A DNA stretch of 24,970 nt. Origin: UBA1757 sp963617485. Lineage in GTDB: Bacteria > Bacteroidota > Bacteroidia > Bacteroidales > UBA1402. The stretch covers positions 1 to 24,970 of the forward strand of contig CAVEPA010000017.1 of assembly GCA_963617485.1 (NCBI GenBank), given 5' to 3'. The notes under the pieces were generated by a model that was not told where the DNA came from, did not search any database, and saw nothing but the letters and a program-made list of their open reading frames with translations. Below are positions 15,775 to 24,248 of the stretch, one piece after another (positions within the stretch are counted from its first letter, which is position 1; each line of letters begins with the position of its first letter). Made by a program: the position numbers and the translations under genes.

Positions 15775-16866
15775 ATGCGAAAAAAGACTGTCCTGCGCCT
15801 GCTGGTCTGCCTACTGATAATCTTCTCGCTGGCCATAGCCAGATATGGTGAAATATTGGGTTACGACCTGAAAATTGGCGCAGCCCCGGATGCCAAAGCC
15901 GGTGGCACGCGCCAGGCCGTGGCCTGGCGCGTGCTCAAGAACGGCGCGGCCATCGTCAACACCACATCGTTGGGGAACGACATCATTGGCTATGCGGGTC
16001 AGGTGCCTTTGGAAATAACCATCCAAGACGGCGTGGTGCAAAAGGTGCAGGCCTTGGACAATGAGGAAACGCCCCGGTTTATGGCACGGGCCGCTGCGCT
16101 GCTCGGCGAGTGGCAAGGCAAGAGCCTCGACGAGGCACTTGCCTTGCAGGTGGATGCCGTTTCGGGCGCTACTTACACATCGCAGGCCCTCATCGGCAAC
16201 ATGCAGCTAGGCCTGCGCTACGCCCAGGCCAAGCTGCACGCCGCCTCTTCTTCGGCCGCAACGCAAGGGAATGGCTTATCGACATTCTTGTCACTCAAGA
16301 ACATCTTGGGCCTGCTCGTGGTGCTGATGGCGGCCATCTTGCCGCTTTTCGTCAAGAACCGGATTTACCGCTTTTGCCAGCTGGCGCTCAATGTGGGAGT
16401 GCTTGGCATCTGGTGTGGCAACTGCCTGTCGTACGCTTCCTTGCTGGGCTACGCCGCTCATGGCATGCAGGTGCTGACCATGGCAGTGCCGCTGGTGATG
16501 CTGCTGACGGCCTTGGTCTACCCGCTGCTGGGTAAGCCCGCCTATTATTGCGCTCACGTCTGCCCCTTCGGCTCGCTGCAGCAGCTCGCCGGGCAATGCT
16601 TGAAGTTCAAGTTGCGCCTCTCGCCCAAGGCGGTCAAGTGGCTGAACATCTTCCGACAAGCACTTTGGATTATGCTCATGCTCTGCATCTGGACGGGCGT
16701 CTGGGCCGACTGGACCGATTACGAACCATTCTCAGCCTTCGTTTTCCAATCGGCTTCTTGGGTGGTGATAGCCCTGGCACTTGTTTTCGTTGCGCTTTCG
16801 CTTGTCGTCACCCGTCCGTACTGCCGCTTTGTTTGTCCCCTGGGCACCCTGCTGAGGTTAAAATAA
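15775..16866 (+). CDS. Membrane FMN-binding / 4Fe-4S electron-transfer protein (NosR-like architecture)
   Basis: This 363-residue protein has an N-terminal helix (~6-22), an extracytoplasmic FMN-binding domain with the flavinylation motif VSGATYTS (SGAT at 130-133; the Thr is the expected covalent FMN attachment site), then about four to five membrane helices (~173-345). Two cysteine motifs lie on cytoplasmic ends: CAHVCPFG (259-266) and CRFVCPLG (350-357), each CxxxCPxG. The order FMN-binding, helices, CxxxCP pair resembles NosR and related membrane flavoproteins that pass electrons across the membrane, but it lacks the C-terminal ferredoxin domain and no nos genes are nearby. It is probably a stand-alone quinol/ferredoxin-to-periplasm redox carrier; its partner is unknown. 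Its 3' end overlaps hutI by nine bases, tail to tail. Confidence 0.8.
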   Translation: MRKKTVLRLLVCLLIIFSLAIARYGEILGYDLKIGAAPDAKAGGTRQAVAWRVLKNGAAIVNTTSLGNDIIGYAGQVPLEITIQDGVVQKVQALDNEETPRFMARAAALLGEWQGKSLDEALALQVDAVSGATYTSQALIGNMQLGLRYAQAKLHAASSSAATQGNGLSTFLSLKNILGLLVVLMAAILPLFVKNRIYRFCQLALNVGVLGIWCGNCLSYASLLGYAAHGMQVLTMAVPLVMLLTALVYPLLGKPAYYCAHVCPFGSLQQLAGQCLKFKLRLSPKAVKWLNIFRQALWIMLMLCIWTGVWADWTDYEPFSAFVFQSASWVVIALALVFVALSLVVTRPYCRFVCPLGTLLRLK

Positions 16867-18111
16867 ACTATCGTCTGTCTGGATTTGTCCCCGCAGAATA
16901 ATCCGGCGAATAAATGGCGTGTGGTGACAATAGGGGATGAAGGCCAGTGACGGGATGGGCCTGGTCACGATAAGGTTGGCGAGTTTGCCGACGGTGATGG
17001 AACCCAGTTCGTCTGCCAGCCCCATGGCATAGGCGGCATTCAGGGTGCAGGCATTGAACGACTGTTCGGGTGTCAGGCGCATGCGGATACAACCCAGTGC
17101 CATCACGAAACGCATATCACCGGAGGGCGACGAGCCTGGATTGTAGTCCGAAGCCAGCGCCAGCCCAAGCCCCGCAGCGATATAGTCTTGGGCTCTGCCG
17201 TAAGGAATGCCCAGGAAGAACGATGAGCCAGGCAGCATCGTGGGCATAGTGCGGGTCTCCTGTAGCGCCTCGATTTCGGCATCGCCAGTTCGTTCAAGAT
17301 GATCGACCGAGAGGGCATGGTGCTTCACTGCCACCTGTACGCCCCCCGAGCAGGCCAGTTCGTTGGCATGGATTTTCGCTACCAGTCCGTAGCGCGCGCC
17401 GGCGGTAAGGATGCGCTCCGTTTCGGCCACCGTAAAGAAACCCTCGTCGCAGAACACATCGACGAAATCGGCCAGCCCTTCGGCGGCCACGGCGGGAAGC
17501 ATCTCATTGCAAACCAGGTCGACATATTCGCTTTGACGGCCCCGATAAGCCCGTCCGACGGCGTGCGCACCCAGAAAAGTTGCCCTGACCACTGCCGGCA
17601 TGCTCTCCTTGAGGCGGCGTATCACCCGCAGCATTTTCAGTTCGTCCTCAAGACTCAGTCCGTAGCCGCTCTTGATTTCGATGGCACCTGTGCCCATGGC
17701 CATCATTTCGCGCACGCGTCCCAGCGTCTGTGCGTACAGTTCCGCTTCGTCCGTGCGGTGAAGCAGGTCGGCCGAGTTGAGGATGCCACCGCCGCGGGCC
17801 GCAATTTCTTCGTAACTCAGCCCCTTGATTTTGTCGATGAACTCCTGCTCGCGCGTCCCGACGTAGCAGACGTGGGTGTGCGCATCGCAAAAGGTCGGAA
17901 GCACCATGCCGCCGCGGGCGTCAATCACTTCCTCGAAAGACTCGATTGGCGGACACTCGGACATGGGCCCAAAACCTGCAATCCTTTCGCCATCGATGGT
18001 GAGGAAGGCCTCCTTCAACGAGGCAACTTCGTCCATCTCCGAACCCTGTTTGCGCAGAACCCCTTGCGTAACGATGCCGACGAGTGCAGCGATGTTCTTG
18101 ATGAGTTTCAT
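16858..18111 (-). CDS. hutI: Imidazolonepropionase
   Basis: This 417-residue amidohydrolase carries out the third step of histidine degradation, hydrolysing imidazolone-5-propionate to N-formimino-L-glutamate. The metal-binding HxH is in DAHTHVCYVGTREQEF (77-92; H78 and H80). Further ligands or catalytic residues lie in KIHANEL (H248), SVDHLE (H271) and ASDYNPGSS (D322), all placed as in HutI. Length fits the family (~400-420). Its ATG overlaps the hutH stop by four bases (TCAT in plus orientation), so it is translationally coupled as the last gene of the hut operon. The 3' end overlaps the convergent FMN-binding gene by nine bases, leaving no separate terminator. Confidence 0.95.
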   Translation of the reverse strand: MKLIKNIAALVGIVTQGVLRKQGSEMDEVASLKEAFLTIDGERIAGFGPMSECPPIESFEEVIDARGGMVLPTFCDAHTHVCYVGTREQEFIDKIKGLSYEEIAARGGGILNSADLLHRTDEAELYAQTLGRVREMMAMGTGAIEIKSGYGLSLEDELKMLRVIRRLKESMPAVVRATFLGAHAVGRAYRGRQSEYVDLVCNEMLPAVAAEGLADFVDVFCDEGFFTVAETERILTAGARYGLVAKIHANELACSGGVQVAVKHHALSVDHLERTGDAEIEALQETRTMPTMLPGSSFFLGIPYGRAQDYIAAGLGLALASDYNPGSSPSGDMRFVMALGCIRMRLTPEQSFNACTLNAAYAMGLADELGSITVGKLANLIVTRPIPSLAFIPYCHHTPFIRRIILRGQIQTDDSLF

Positions 18112-19589
18112 CGGATAAATTCGATAGAGCGCTCAATGAGCGGGTGCATATAAACATCGTCGCTGATAAAAGGCACCACCTTGCGGTACTCGTCGAAGAT
18201 GCCCTCGATGGCAGGAGATGACTTCCCGCCTGACATCTGGTGACGGAAATCCAGGGCCTGGGCCGCGTTGAACAGTTCTATGGCCAGCACTTCCTCGCAG
18301 TTGTTGATGACACGCACCAGTTTGGTGGCCGCGTTCGAGCCCATGCTCACGTGGTCTTCCTGTCCCTGCGACGAAGGGATGGAATCGGCCGAGGCAGGCC
18401 AGCAAAGGCCTTTGTTCTGGCTCACGATAGAAGCTGCCGTGTATTGCGGAATCATAAAGCCGCTATTCACGCCGGGATTGGCCACCAGAAATCTCGGTAG
18501 CCCTCTCTGGCCGGAAATCAGACGGAATATCCTTCGCTCGGAGATGTTGGCAAGTTCCGACATAGCAATGGCCAGCGCATCCATCGGAATGGCGATGGGC
18601 TCACCGTGGAAGTTGCCGGCCGAGATAATCATGTCTTCGTCGGGAAAGATGTTGGGGTTGTCGGTGGCACTGTTGATTTCGTTCTCGATAACATCCTCCA
18701 CATAACGGATGCTGTCTTTGACGGCCCCGTGTACTTGCGGAATACAGCGGAACGAGTAGGGGTCTTGGACATGCTCCTTGGGACGGCAGATCAGTTCGCT
18801 GCCTTCGAGCAATTCTATGAATCGGGCGGCGGTCTCTATCTGGCCTTTATGCGGACGAAGCTGGTGCGTGAGCGGCAGGAAAGGCTCAATGCGCCCGTCG
18901 TAGGCTTCGAGCGACATGGTGCCGATACGGTCGGCCCATTCCGACAGCCGGTGACATTGGATAAGCGACCAAACGGCGTGTGCACTCATGAACTGTGTGC
19001 CGTTCAGCAAGGCCAGCCCTTCCTTGGACTGTAGCGTGATGGCCTCCCAGCCAAGTTCGTCCCAAACCTCTTTGCTTGGCCGGACCTTGCCCTGGTAGAG
19101 CACTTCGCCCAGACCAATCAGCGGTAGGCTAAGGTGGGCCAAGGGAGCCAAATCGCCCGAGGCACCGAGCGAACCCTGCTGGTAGACGATGGGCAGAATG
19201 TCGTGGTTGTACATGTCCAGAAGGCGCTGGACGGTAATCAGTTGCGTGCCGGAATGGCCGTACGACAGCGACTGTGCCTTGAGCAGCAGCATCAGCCTGA
19301 CGATTTCCGGACGGACGGTTTCGCCAGCCCCGCAGGCATGCGACACCACAAGATTGTACTGAAGCTGCGAGAGCTGGTCGGCCGGAATCGTCACATTGCA
19401 CAGCGAGCCGAAGCCTGTGGTGACACCATACACCGGACGGTTGATATCTTCCATCTTGCTGTCCAGATACTTGCGGCATTTGATGATGGCCTCCACGGCT
19501 TCCTGGCCGAGTTCCAGCCTTTCGTGGTTCGCGATGATTTCCTTGAGCCGGCCGAGGCTCAGATGTTCTTTCGAGATGATATGCGTCAT
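18108..19589 (-). CDS. hutH: Histidine ammonia-lyase
   Basis: This 493-residue enzyme deaminates L-histidine to trans-urocanate, the first step of the pathway. The Ala-Ser-Gly triad that self-cyclises to the MIO electrophile is in GSLGASGDLAPLAH (A143-S144-G145). The second active-site motif YGVTTGFGSL is at 54-63, including the general-base Tyr54. QEDHVSMG and a typical helical core follow. Length is within the normal 490-520. It lies one base after hutU on the coding strand and overlaps hutI by four bases. A tyrosine/phenylalanine lyase is excluded mainly by the hut context and the close match of the active-site region to HutH. Confidence 0.96.
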   Translation of the reverse strand: MTHIISKEHLSLGRLKEIIANHERLELGQEAVEAIIKCRKYLDSKMEDINRPVYGVTTGFGSLCNVTIPADQLSQLQYNLVVSHACGAGETVRPEIVRLMLLLKAQSLSYGHSGTQLITVQRLLDMYNHDILPIVYQQGSLGASGDLAPLAHLSLPLIGLGEVLYQGKVRPSKEVWDELGWEAITLQSKEGLALLNGTQFMSAHAVWSLIQCHRLSEWADRIGTMSLEAYDGRIEPFLPLTHQLRPHKGQIETAARFIELLEGSELICRPKEHVQDPYSFRCIPQVHGAVKDSIRYVEDVIENEINSATDNPNIFPDEDMIISAGNFHGEPIAIPMDALAIAMSELANISERRIFRLISGQRGLPRFLVANPGVNSGFMIPQYTAASIVSQNKGLCWPASADSIPSSQGQEDHVSMGSNAATKLVRVINNCEEVLAIELFNAAQALDFRHQMSGGKSSPAIEGIFDEYRKVVPFISDDVYMHPLIERSIEFIR

Positions 19590-19590
19590 A

Positions 19591-21621
19591 TTAAATATTT
19601 TTAAGCGCCTTGCTGATGATAGTTTCGTCCGCGAGCGTAGGCAGTGTTACCTGAAGACCGGCGCTGCGGCCCATTTCGCGGAGGATGGCGTGCCGTGCGC
19701 CCTCGTTGCGGGCCCAGCTGCGTCTGGCAATGCCGTTGTTCACGTCCCAGAAGAGCATTTGGGTGATGTGGCGGTCGGCATCGGCGCTGCCGTCGATAAC
19801 CATGCCGAAGCCTCCATTGATGACTTCGCCCCAGCCTACGCCGCCTCCGTTGTGGATGGAGACCCAGGTGGCGCCGCGGAAACCGTCACCGATGACGTTC
19901 TGGATGGCCATGTCGGCGGTGAAACGGGACCCGTCGTAGATGTTGGAGGTCTCGCGGAAGGGCGAGTCGGTGCCGGATACGTCGTGGTGGTCGCGTCCCA
20001 GCACAATGGGCGCGGAGATCTCGCCGCTACGGATGGCCTCGTTGAAGGCGAGCGCAATCTTGGTCCTGCCCTCGCAGTCGGCGTAGAGGATACGGGCCTG
20101 CGAACCTACCACCAGGTTGTTTCTTCCAGCTTCCTCTATCCAATGAATATTGTCGTTCAGTTGTCCCTGAATCTCTTCCGGAGCGCTCTCCAGTTCTTTC
20201 TTCAGCACGCTGACGGCGATTTCGTCAGACTTGGCGAGGTCTTCCGGCTTTTCGCTCATGCAGACCCAGCGGAAGGGCCCGAAGCCGTAGTCGAAGTAGA
20301 GCGGCCCCATAATGTCCTGCACATAAGAGGGGTAGCGGAACGAGCCGTCGGCCTTCAGGATGTCTGCCCCGGCTCTAGAGGATTCGAGCAGGAAGGCGTT
20401 GCCATAGTCGAAGAAGTACATGCCCTTGGCGGCTAGACGGTTGATGGCTGCCACCTGTCTTCTTAGGGAGGCTTTCACGGCCTCGCGGAACTTCTCGGGC
20501 TCCTCGGCCATCATCCTTGCGGACTCCTCGAAGGATAGTCCGGCCGGGTAGTAACCGCCGGCCCAGGGGTTGTGCAGCGAGGTCTGGTCGGACCCCAAGT
20601 CGACATAGATGTTCTCGTCGGCCAGCCGCTCCCAGAGGTCCACCACATTGCCCACGTAGGCCAGTGAGACCGTTTCTTTCGCCTCCACAGCCTTGCGGAT
20701 GCGGGGAATGAGCTCGTCAAGACTGTCGTGCAGTTCGTCCACCCAGCCTTGCGTGTGGCGCTTGCGGGCCGCCAGCGGATTCACTTCGGCGGTGACGCTC
20801 ACCACTCCGGCGATGTTGCCGGCTTTGGGTTGCGCCCCCGACATGCCGCCCAGTCCGGCGGTGACGAAGAGCATTCCTTTCATGTTCTCCCGTGTGCCGG
20901 CAAGAGCTTTGGCTTTCAACTGTTTGCGGGCTGCGTTCATTACCGTGATGGTGGTGCCGTGCACGATGCCCTGTGGCCCGATGTACATATATGAGCCTGC
21001 GGTCATCTGGCCGTACTGCGACACTCCGAGCGCGTTGAACTGCTCCCAGTCGTCGGGTTTGGAATAGTTCGGAATCACCATGCCGTTGGTCACTACGACT
21101 CTGGGCGCATCTTTGTGGCTCGGGAAAAGTCCCATCGGGTGGCCGGAGTACATCGAGAGCGTCTGATTGTCGGTCATTTGGGCCAGGTACTGCATGGTCA
21201 GACGGTACTGCGCCCAGTTCTGGAAGATTGCGCCGTTGCCGCCGTAGATGATGAGCTCGTGCGGATGCTGGGCCACGCGCGGGTCGAGGTTGTTCTGTAT
21301 CATCGCCATGATGGCCGCAGCCTGGCGGCTGCGGCATGGGTAGGCATCGATGGGCCGAGCGTAGATGTCGTAAGACGGGCGGAAGCGGTACATATAGATG
21401 CGTCCATAGTCCTTCAGTTCGCGGGCGAATTCCGGGGCAAGCTCGGCATGAAACTTGGCGGGGAAGTAACGCAGCGCGTTCTTCAGGGCAAGGACCTTTT
21501 CTTCGGCCGTAAGGATGTCTTTGCGTTTGGGGGCGTGGCTTATCGTTCTGTCGTAGGGCTTGGGGTCGGGAAGCCTGTCCTGCGGGATGCCCGCAAGTAT
21601 CTCCTGCTGAAAACTATCCAT
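19591..21621 (-). CDS. hutU: Urocanate hydratase (long form)
   Basis: This 676-residue cytosolic enzyme hydrates urocanate to imidazolone-5-propionate using tightly bound NAD as an electrophile. The NAD-binding and active-site region reads YGGNGAIFQNWAQYRLTM (126-143), DNQTLSMYSGHPMGLFPSHK, and the Rossmann glycine stretch GLGGMSGAQPKAG (256-268). It is about 120 residues longer than the classical ~557-residue HutU. The extra length is at the N-terminus (the first ~90 residues, including RTISHAPKRKDILTAEEK) and in internal insertions, as is common for the Bacteroidetes/eukaryote-like group. It overlaps the ftcD-fchA stop by eight bases and is followed by hutH after one base, so it is in the middle of the operon. 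Confidence 0.95.
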   Translation of the reverse strand: MDSFQQEILAGIPQDRLPDPKPYDRTISHAPKRKDILTAEEKVLALKNALRYFPAKFHAELAPEFARELKDYGRIYMYRFRPSYDIYARPIDAYPCRSRQAAAIMAMIQNNLDPRVAQHPHELIIYGGNGAIFQNWAQYRLTMQYLAQMTDNQTLSMYSGHPMGLFPSHKDAPRVVVTNGMVIPNYSKPDDWEQFNALGVSQYGQMTAGSYMYIGPQGIVHGTTITVMNAARKQLKAKALAGTRENMKGMLFVTAGLGGMSGAQPKAGNIAGVVSVTAEVNPLAARKRHTQGWVDELHDSLDELIPRIRKAVEAKETVSLAYVGNVVDLWERLADENIYVDLGSDQTSLHNPWAGGYYPAGLSFEESARMMAEEPEKFREAVKASLRRQVAAINRLAAKGMYFFDYGNAFLLESSRAGADILKADGSFRYPSYVQDIMGPLYFDYGFGPFRWVCMSEKPEDLAKSDEIAVSVLKKELESAPEEIQGQLNDNIHWIEEAGRNNLVVGSQARILYADCEGRTKIALAFNEAIRSGEISAPIVLGRDHHDVSGTDSPFRETSNIYDGSRFTADMAIQNVIGDGFRGATWVSIHNGGGVGWGEVINGGFGMVIDGSADADRHITQMLFWDVNNGIARRSWARNEGARHAILREMGRSAGLQVTLPTLADETIISKALKNI

Positions 21622-23350
21622 TGATTTTTGCGTTTACGATGTCGAGAATTTCCTTTTCTTCGGCGATGGCCTTGGCTGCGATGGCGGCGGCCTCTGCGGT
21701 CAGCTCTGCGGCCTTGGCCTTGTCGGCCAAAGAAGCGGCGTTGATTTTTACGTTAAGTTGGGCGCCAAGCACGGCACTGCGGGCGGCGAGGGCTCCCACA
21801 CCGGCATCGGAAACCGAGTTGGGATTGCCGGTCTGAGCCATGGCCCGGACAATTTCAAAGGCCTTGAACGAGGCTTTCATCGTGCGCAGCGGCACCTGTG
21901 TGGCATACAACGTGGCCTTTTCTATGGCCTGGGCTCGTGCGGCCTTTTCTTCGTCTGTGCCTTTCGGCAGGCCGAACGCAGCCATTATCTTGTCGAAGGC
22001 GGCTGTGTCTTCGTCCACCAGGGCCACAAGCTCGTGCATCACGGCCTGGCCTTTCTCGGCCCAGTCGGAGAACTCTTTCCAGCGCTCATCCCAGCCTCTT
22101 TTGTGGGCCGAAAGGTTGGCTACCATCGTGCCGAGGGCCGCTCCGAGAGCGCCCATATAAGCCGAAATTGAGCCGCCGCCCGGGGCTGGCGATTCCGATG
22201 CGGTTTCGGCCGCGAAGCCTTTCAGTGTCATGCCAACGAGCCTTTCCCTGGCTGCGGTCTCGGCTGGGTCTTCCAGCAGATATTCAACCACTTTCTCGCG
22301 TGGGTCGAAAGGCCGGAGGTCGTCGAGGCTCATCGACTTGACGGCTATCTTCATCGTCTCTTCCTCGGAGATTCCGAGCGAACGCTGCTGTTTTTCGAGA
22401 TAAAATCTGCCGGCATCCATCAGCACCCGTTTGGGAACGAGTCCGACAATTTCGGTGCCGGTCACCTTGAGGCCTCTGGCGGCTGCTGCACGGCAAACCT
22501 CTTCGTAGGCGATATGGAGTGGGGTGGTGTTGATGTCGGTGATGTTCATCGAAACCTGGGCGATGCCGTATTCGTCGATGTACCAGCCGATGGCCTTGCA
22601 GCCCTTGAGAGTGCCGGGTTGCCAGCGTTCCTGGCCCTGTTCATCCCTGAGTACTTTGCCGGTAAGGCTTCCTCCCTCGCGCATCTTGCGGCCTTTTTCG
22701 CGCACATCGAAGGCGACGGCCATGGCCCGGCGGGTCGAAGTGGTGTTGAGGTTGAAGTTCACGGCCACCAGAAAATCGCGGGCACCCACATTGACGGCTC
22801 CGCTCTTGGCGACGGTCTCGTTGTAGGCCGCCGGGCCAAAATCGGGCTTCCTGTCGGGATTGGCCATTTTCTCGGGCAGGGCTTCGTATTCACCCTCGCG
22901 GCACACGGCAAGGTTCTTTCTTTCAGGCTTGTAGGCGGCCGCTTCGTAGCAGTAGCAGGGAATGCCGAGTTCGTCGCTGATGCGTTGGGCGAGTGTGCGG
23001 GCCAGCGCAGCGCATTCTTCCAAGCTGATGCCGGCCACGGGCACGAGCGGCAGTACGTCGCAGGCACCGGAGCGTGGGTGGGCCCCATGATGCTGCCGCA
23101 TGTCTATCACATCGGCGGCGCATTTCACTCCCTGGAAAGCGGCTTCTACCACGGCCTCCGGGCTGCCCACAAAGCTGACTACTGTCCGGTTGGTGGCTTC
23201 TCCCGGGTCGACATCGAGCACTTTGACGCTCTCCTGGCCGTTCTCTGTAACTACTTTGGTTGAGGCTATCGCCCTAACTATTTTGTCGATAATGCTCTTG
23301 TCGCGCCCTTCGCTGAAGTTGGGCACGCATTCTATAATCTTCTTTGCCAT
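21614..23350 (-). CDS. ftcD: Bifunctional glutamate formimidoyltransferase / formimidotetrahydrofolate cyclodeaminase
   Basis: This is a 578-residue fusion protein. Residues ~1-180 and ~181-340 form the two subdomains of the transferase, with IECVPNFSEGRD at the start, MRQHHGAHPRSGACDVLP (84-101) holding the catalytic histidine, and ARDFLVAVNFNLNT. Residues ~370-575 are the cyclodeaminase, with ESPAPGGGSISAYMGALGAAL (~386-406) and a helical bundle. The protein moves the formimino group from formiminoglutamate to tetrahydrofolate and cyclises it to 5,10-methenyl-THF, releasing ammonia and glutamate. The fusion resembles eukaryotic FTCD (~541 residues); many Bacteroidales have separate ftcD and fchA genes. 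It is the first gene of the hut operon. Confidence 0.94.
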   Translation of the reverse strand: MAKKIIECVPNFSEGRDKSIIDKIVRAIASTKVVTENGQESVKVLDVDPGEATNRTVVSFVGSPEAVVEAAFQGVKCAADVIDMRQHHGAHPRSGACDVLPLVPVAGISLEECAALARTLAQRISDELGIPCYCYEAAAYKPERKNLAVCREGEYEALPEKMANPDRKPDFGPAAYNETVAKSGAVNVGARDFLVAVNFNLNTTSTRRAMAVAFDVREKGRKMREGGSLTGKVLRDEQGQERWQPGTLKGCKAIGWYIDEYGIAQVSMNITDINTTPLHIAYEEVCRAAAARGLKVTGTEIVGLVPKRVLMDAGRFYLEKQQRSLGISEEETMKIAVKSMSLDDLRPFDPREKVVEYLLEDPAETAARERLVGMTLKGFAAETASESPAPGGGSISAYMGALGAALGTMVANLSAHKRGWDERWKEFSDWAEKGQAVMHELVALVDEDTAAFDKIMAAFGLPKGTDEEKAARAQAIEKATLYATQVPLRTMKASFKAFEIVRAMAQTGNPNSVSDAGVGALAARSAVLGAQLNVKINAASLADKAKAAELTAEAAAIAAKAIAEEKEILDIVNAKING

Positions 23351-23396
23351 AAATAGGGGTTTACAATCGGCTTCTTCGAAGTCGCCCTAAAAATAT

Positions 23397-23444
23397 GAAT
23401 ATTATTTCAATATTCTTGCACTCTCATCGAGAATACTTTTCTCG
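23397..23444. promoter_or_regulatory. Two dyads upstream of the hut operon (possible operators)
   Basis: GAATATT-5-AATATTC (23397-23415, imperfectly spaced seven-base arms) and CGAGAA-5-TTCTCG (23428-23444) lie 45-95 bases before the ftcD start, with centres ~30 bases apart (about three helical turns). A weak -7-like box, TATTTTTA, lies between the first dyad and the gene on the reverse strand. No known binding consensus is claimed. Confidence 0.3.
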
Positions 23445-23521
23445 CAACTCGCGACTGCGGCGCGCCACCCCTTGCTCAAAAAGCCTTCGGTACCCTGCAC
23501 CACACAACTCAAAGCGTACAG

Positions 23522-23707
23522 TTGCGAATGCGCATGCAGTGCCTGTGCAGCCTACAGCCGCACTCGCGCCACCGCCTGGGGGTGAAGGACATTATGACCT
23601 TTCCCTGGGAGAAAGACCCCGAGGCGGAGCGTGAAAAAGAAACGCTCACGGCAGAGGAACTGCGTGAGCGCTATAAGAAAATCTGCGAACAGAGAGGGTT
23701 GGAGTAA
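23522..23707 (+). pseudogene. Phage tail-assembly-chaperone-like protein, C-terminal remnant
   Basis: The frame is open from 23399 but has no good start; the first candidates are TTG 23522 and ATG 23528. The conserved-looking part is LGVKDIMTFPWEKD followed by a charged helix (AEELRERYKKICEQRGLE). A 'DIMTLPWE'-like end is frequent in small phage proteins encoded just before the tape measure gene, which act as tail assembly chaperones; here the next plus-strand gene is tape-measure-like. The upstream part has unusual composition (many Cys, His, Arg), so the true N-terminus is probably lost. Function is inferred from position and this short motif only. Confidence 0.4.
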
Positions 23708-23709
23708 GG

Positions 23710-23904
23710 CTATAATGCTCCCCACCAACGCTTGGGGATATGACCCCATTCCGTTTTGGAATAACTCAGAAGCCACATAATAGCGTAAGAGATTACGTGA
23801 ACTCCGGCTGTGATAACCGCTAAAAGAATCCAATCAAGGCTCAAAAAAACGACAGCCAAGATAAGAGATACAACAGCAATAAGGAAGAAAATGAAGATTT
23901 TCAT
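23710..23904 (-). CDS. Small two-helix membrane protein, moron-like gene in prophage remnant
   Basis: This 64-residue protein starts MKIFIFFLIAVVSLILAVVF and has two hydrophobic helices (~residues 2-24 and 27-50) followed by a short basic/aromatic tail (KTEWGHIPKRWWGAL). It is encoded against the direction of the flanking phage tail genes, in a locally AT-rich patch, and has its own consensus-like promoter 24 bases upstream. This is the organisation of a moron: an extra gene inserted between phage tail genes and expressed from the prophage. Similar small membrane proteins in other phages can block superinfection, but I do not recognise the family and assign no function. ATG 23904 is chosen because the promoter's expected start lies ~17 bases before it. 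Confidence 0.6.
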   Translation of the reverse strand: MKIFIFFLIAVVSLILAVVFLSLDWILLAVITAGVHVISYAIMWLLSYSKTEWGHIPKRWWGAL

Positions 23905-23927
23905 AGTGTGCAAAACTGTACTTGCCA

Positions 23928-23958
23928 CAAGTATAGGAAACTAAACTAGATAAACAAA
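23928..23958 (-). promoter_or_regulatory. Promoter of the small membrane protein gene
   Basis: On the reverse strand TTTG (23955-23958), a 19-base spacer, then TATACTTG (23928-23935): one mismatch from TTTG-N19-TAnnTTTG. The predicted start leaves a very short leader before ATG 23904. Confidence 0.6.
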
Positions 23959-23974
23959 AAAATAAACGAGTAAT

Positions 23975-24248
23975 ATGGCGCAGAGCGTAAGTTTTAACAT
24001 TAATTTGAAGGTTAACGGCAAAGACGCAGTTCGAAGCGTGTCGGTGGATCTTGCCGAACTGCGCCGTGCCATCACCGAAACAAAAACAAGTGCCGAAAAG
24101 ACAACCACGGCATTGATCGGTTTCAACCAGAGCGTGGACACCATACGCAATGTGAGCGGTATTGTTCAGCAGATGGCTGGCGTGCTCAACACGCTGACAG
24201 AGGAAGACCGTACGTTTGGTGATGCAATGGCCGACGCCAATACTATGG
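23975..24248 (+). pseudogene. Phage tape-measure-like protein, N-terminal fragment
   Basis: This reading frame starts MAQSVSFNINLKVNGKDAVR and continues with a helix-rich stretch (DLAELRRAITETKTSAEKTT, then NQSVDTIRNVSGIVQQMAGV). This N-terminus is characteristic of tape measure proteins in Bacteroidetes prophages, which are normally 700-1500 residues. Only ~91 residues keep this character; after DAMADANTMA the frame turns into Arg/Gly-rich low-quality sequence (RRGFRRYGLGGD), while frame 3 becomes the good one. The gene is thus cut by a deletion or rearrangement near 24245. A full tape measure sets tail length and helps DNA entry; this fragment should be inactive. Confidence 0.55.

Noticed and set aside
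23395..23634. A 79-codon plus-strand frame overlapping the tail-chaperone-like remnant.
   Set aside because: Pro/Ala/Arg-rich with no motif; the frame ending at 23707 carries the more protein-like LGVKDIMTFPWEKD sequence.
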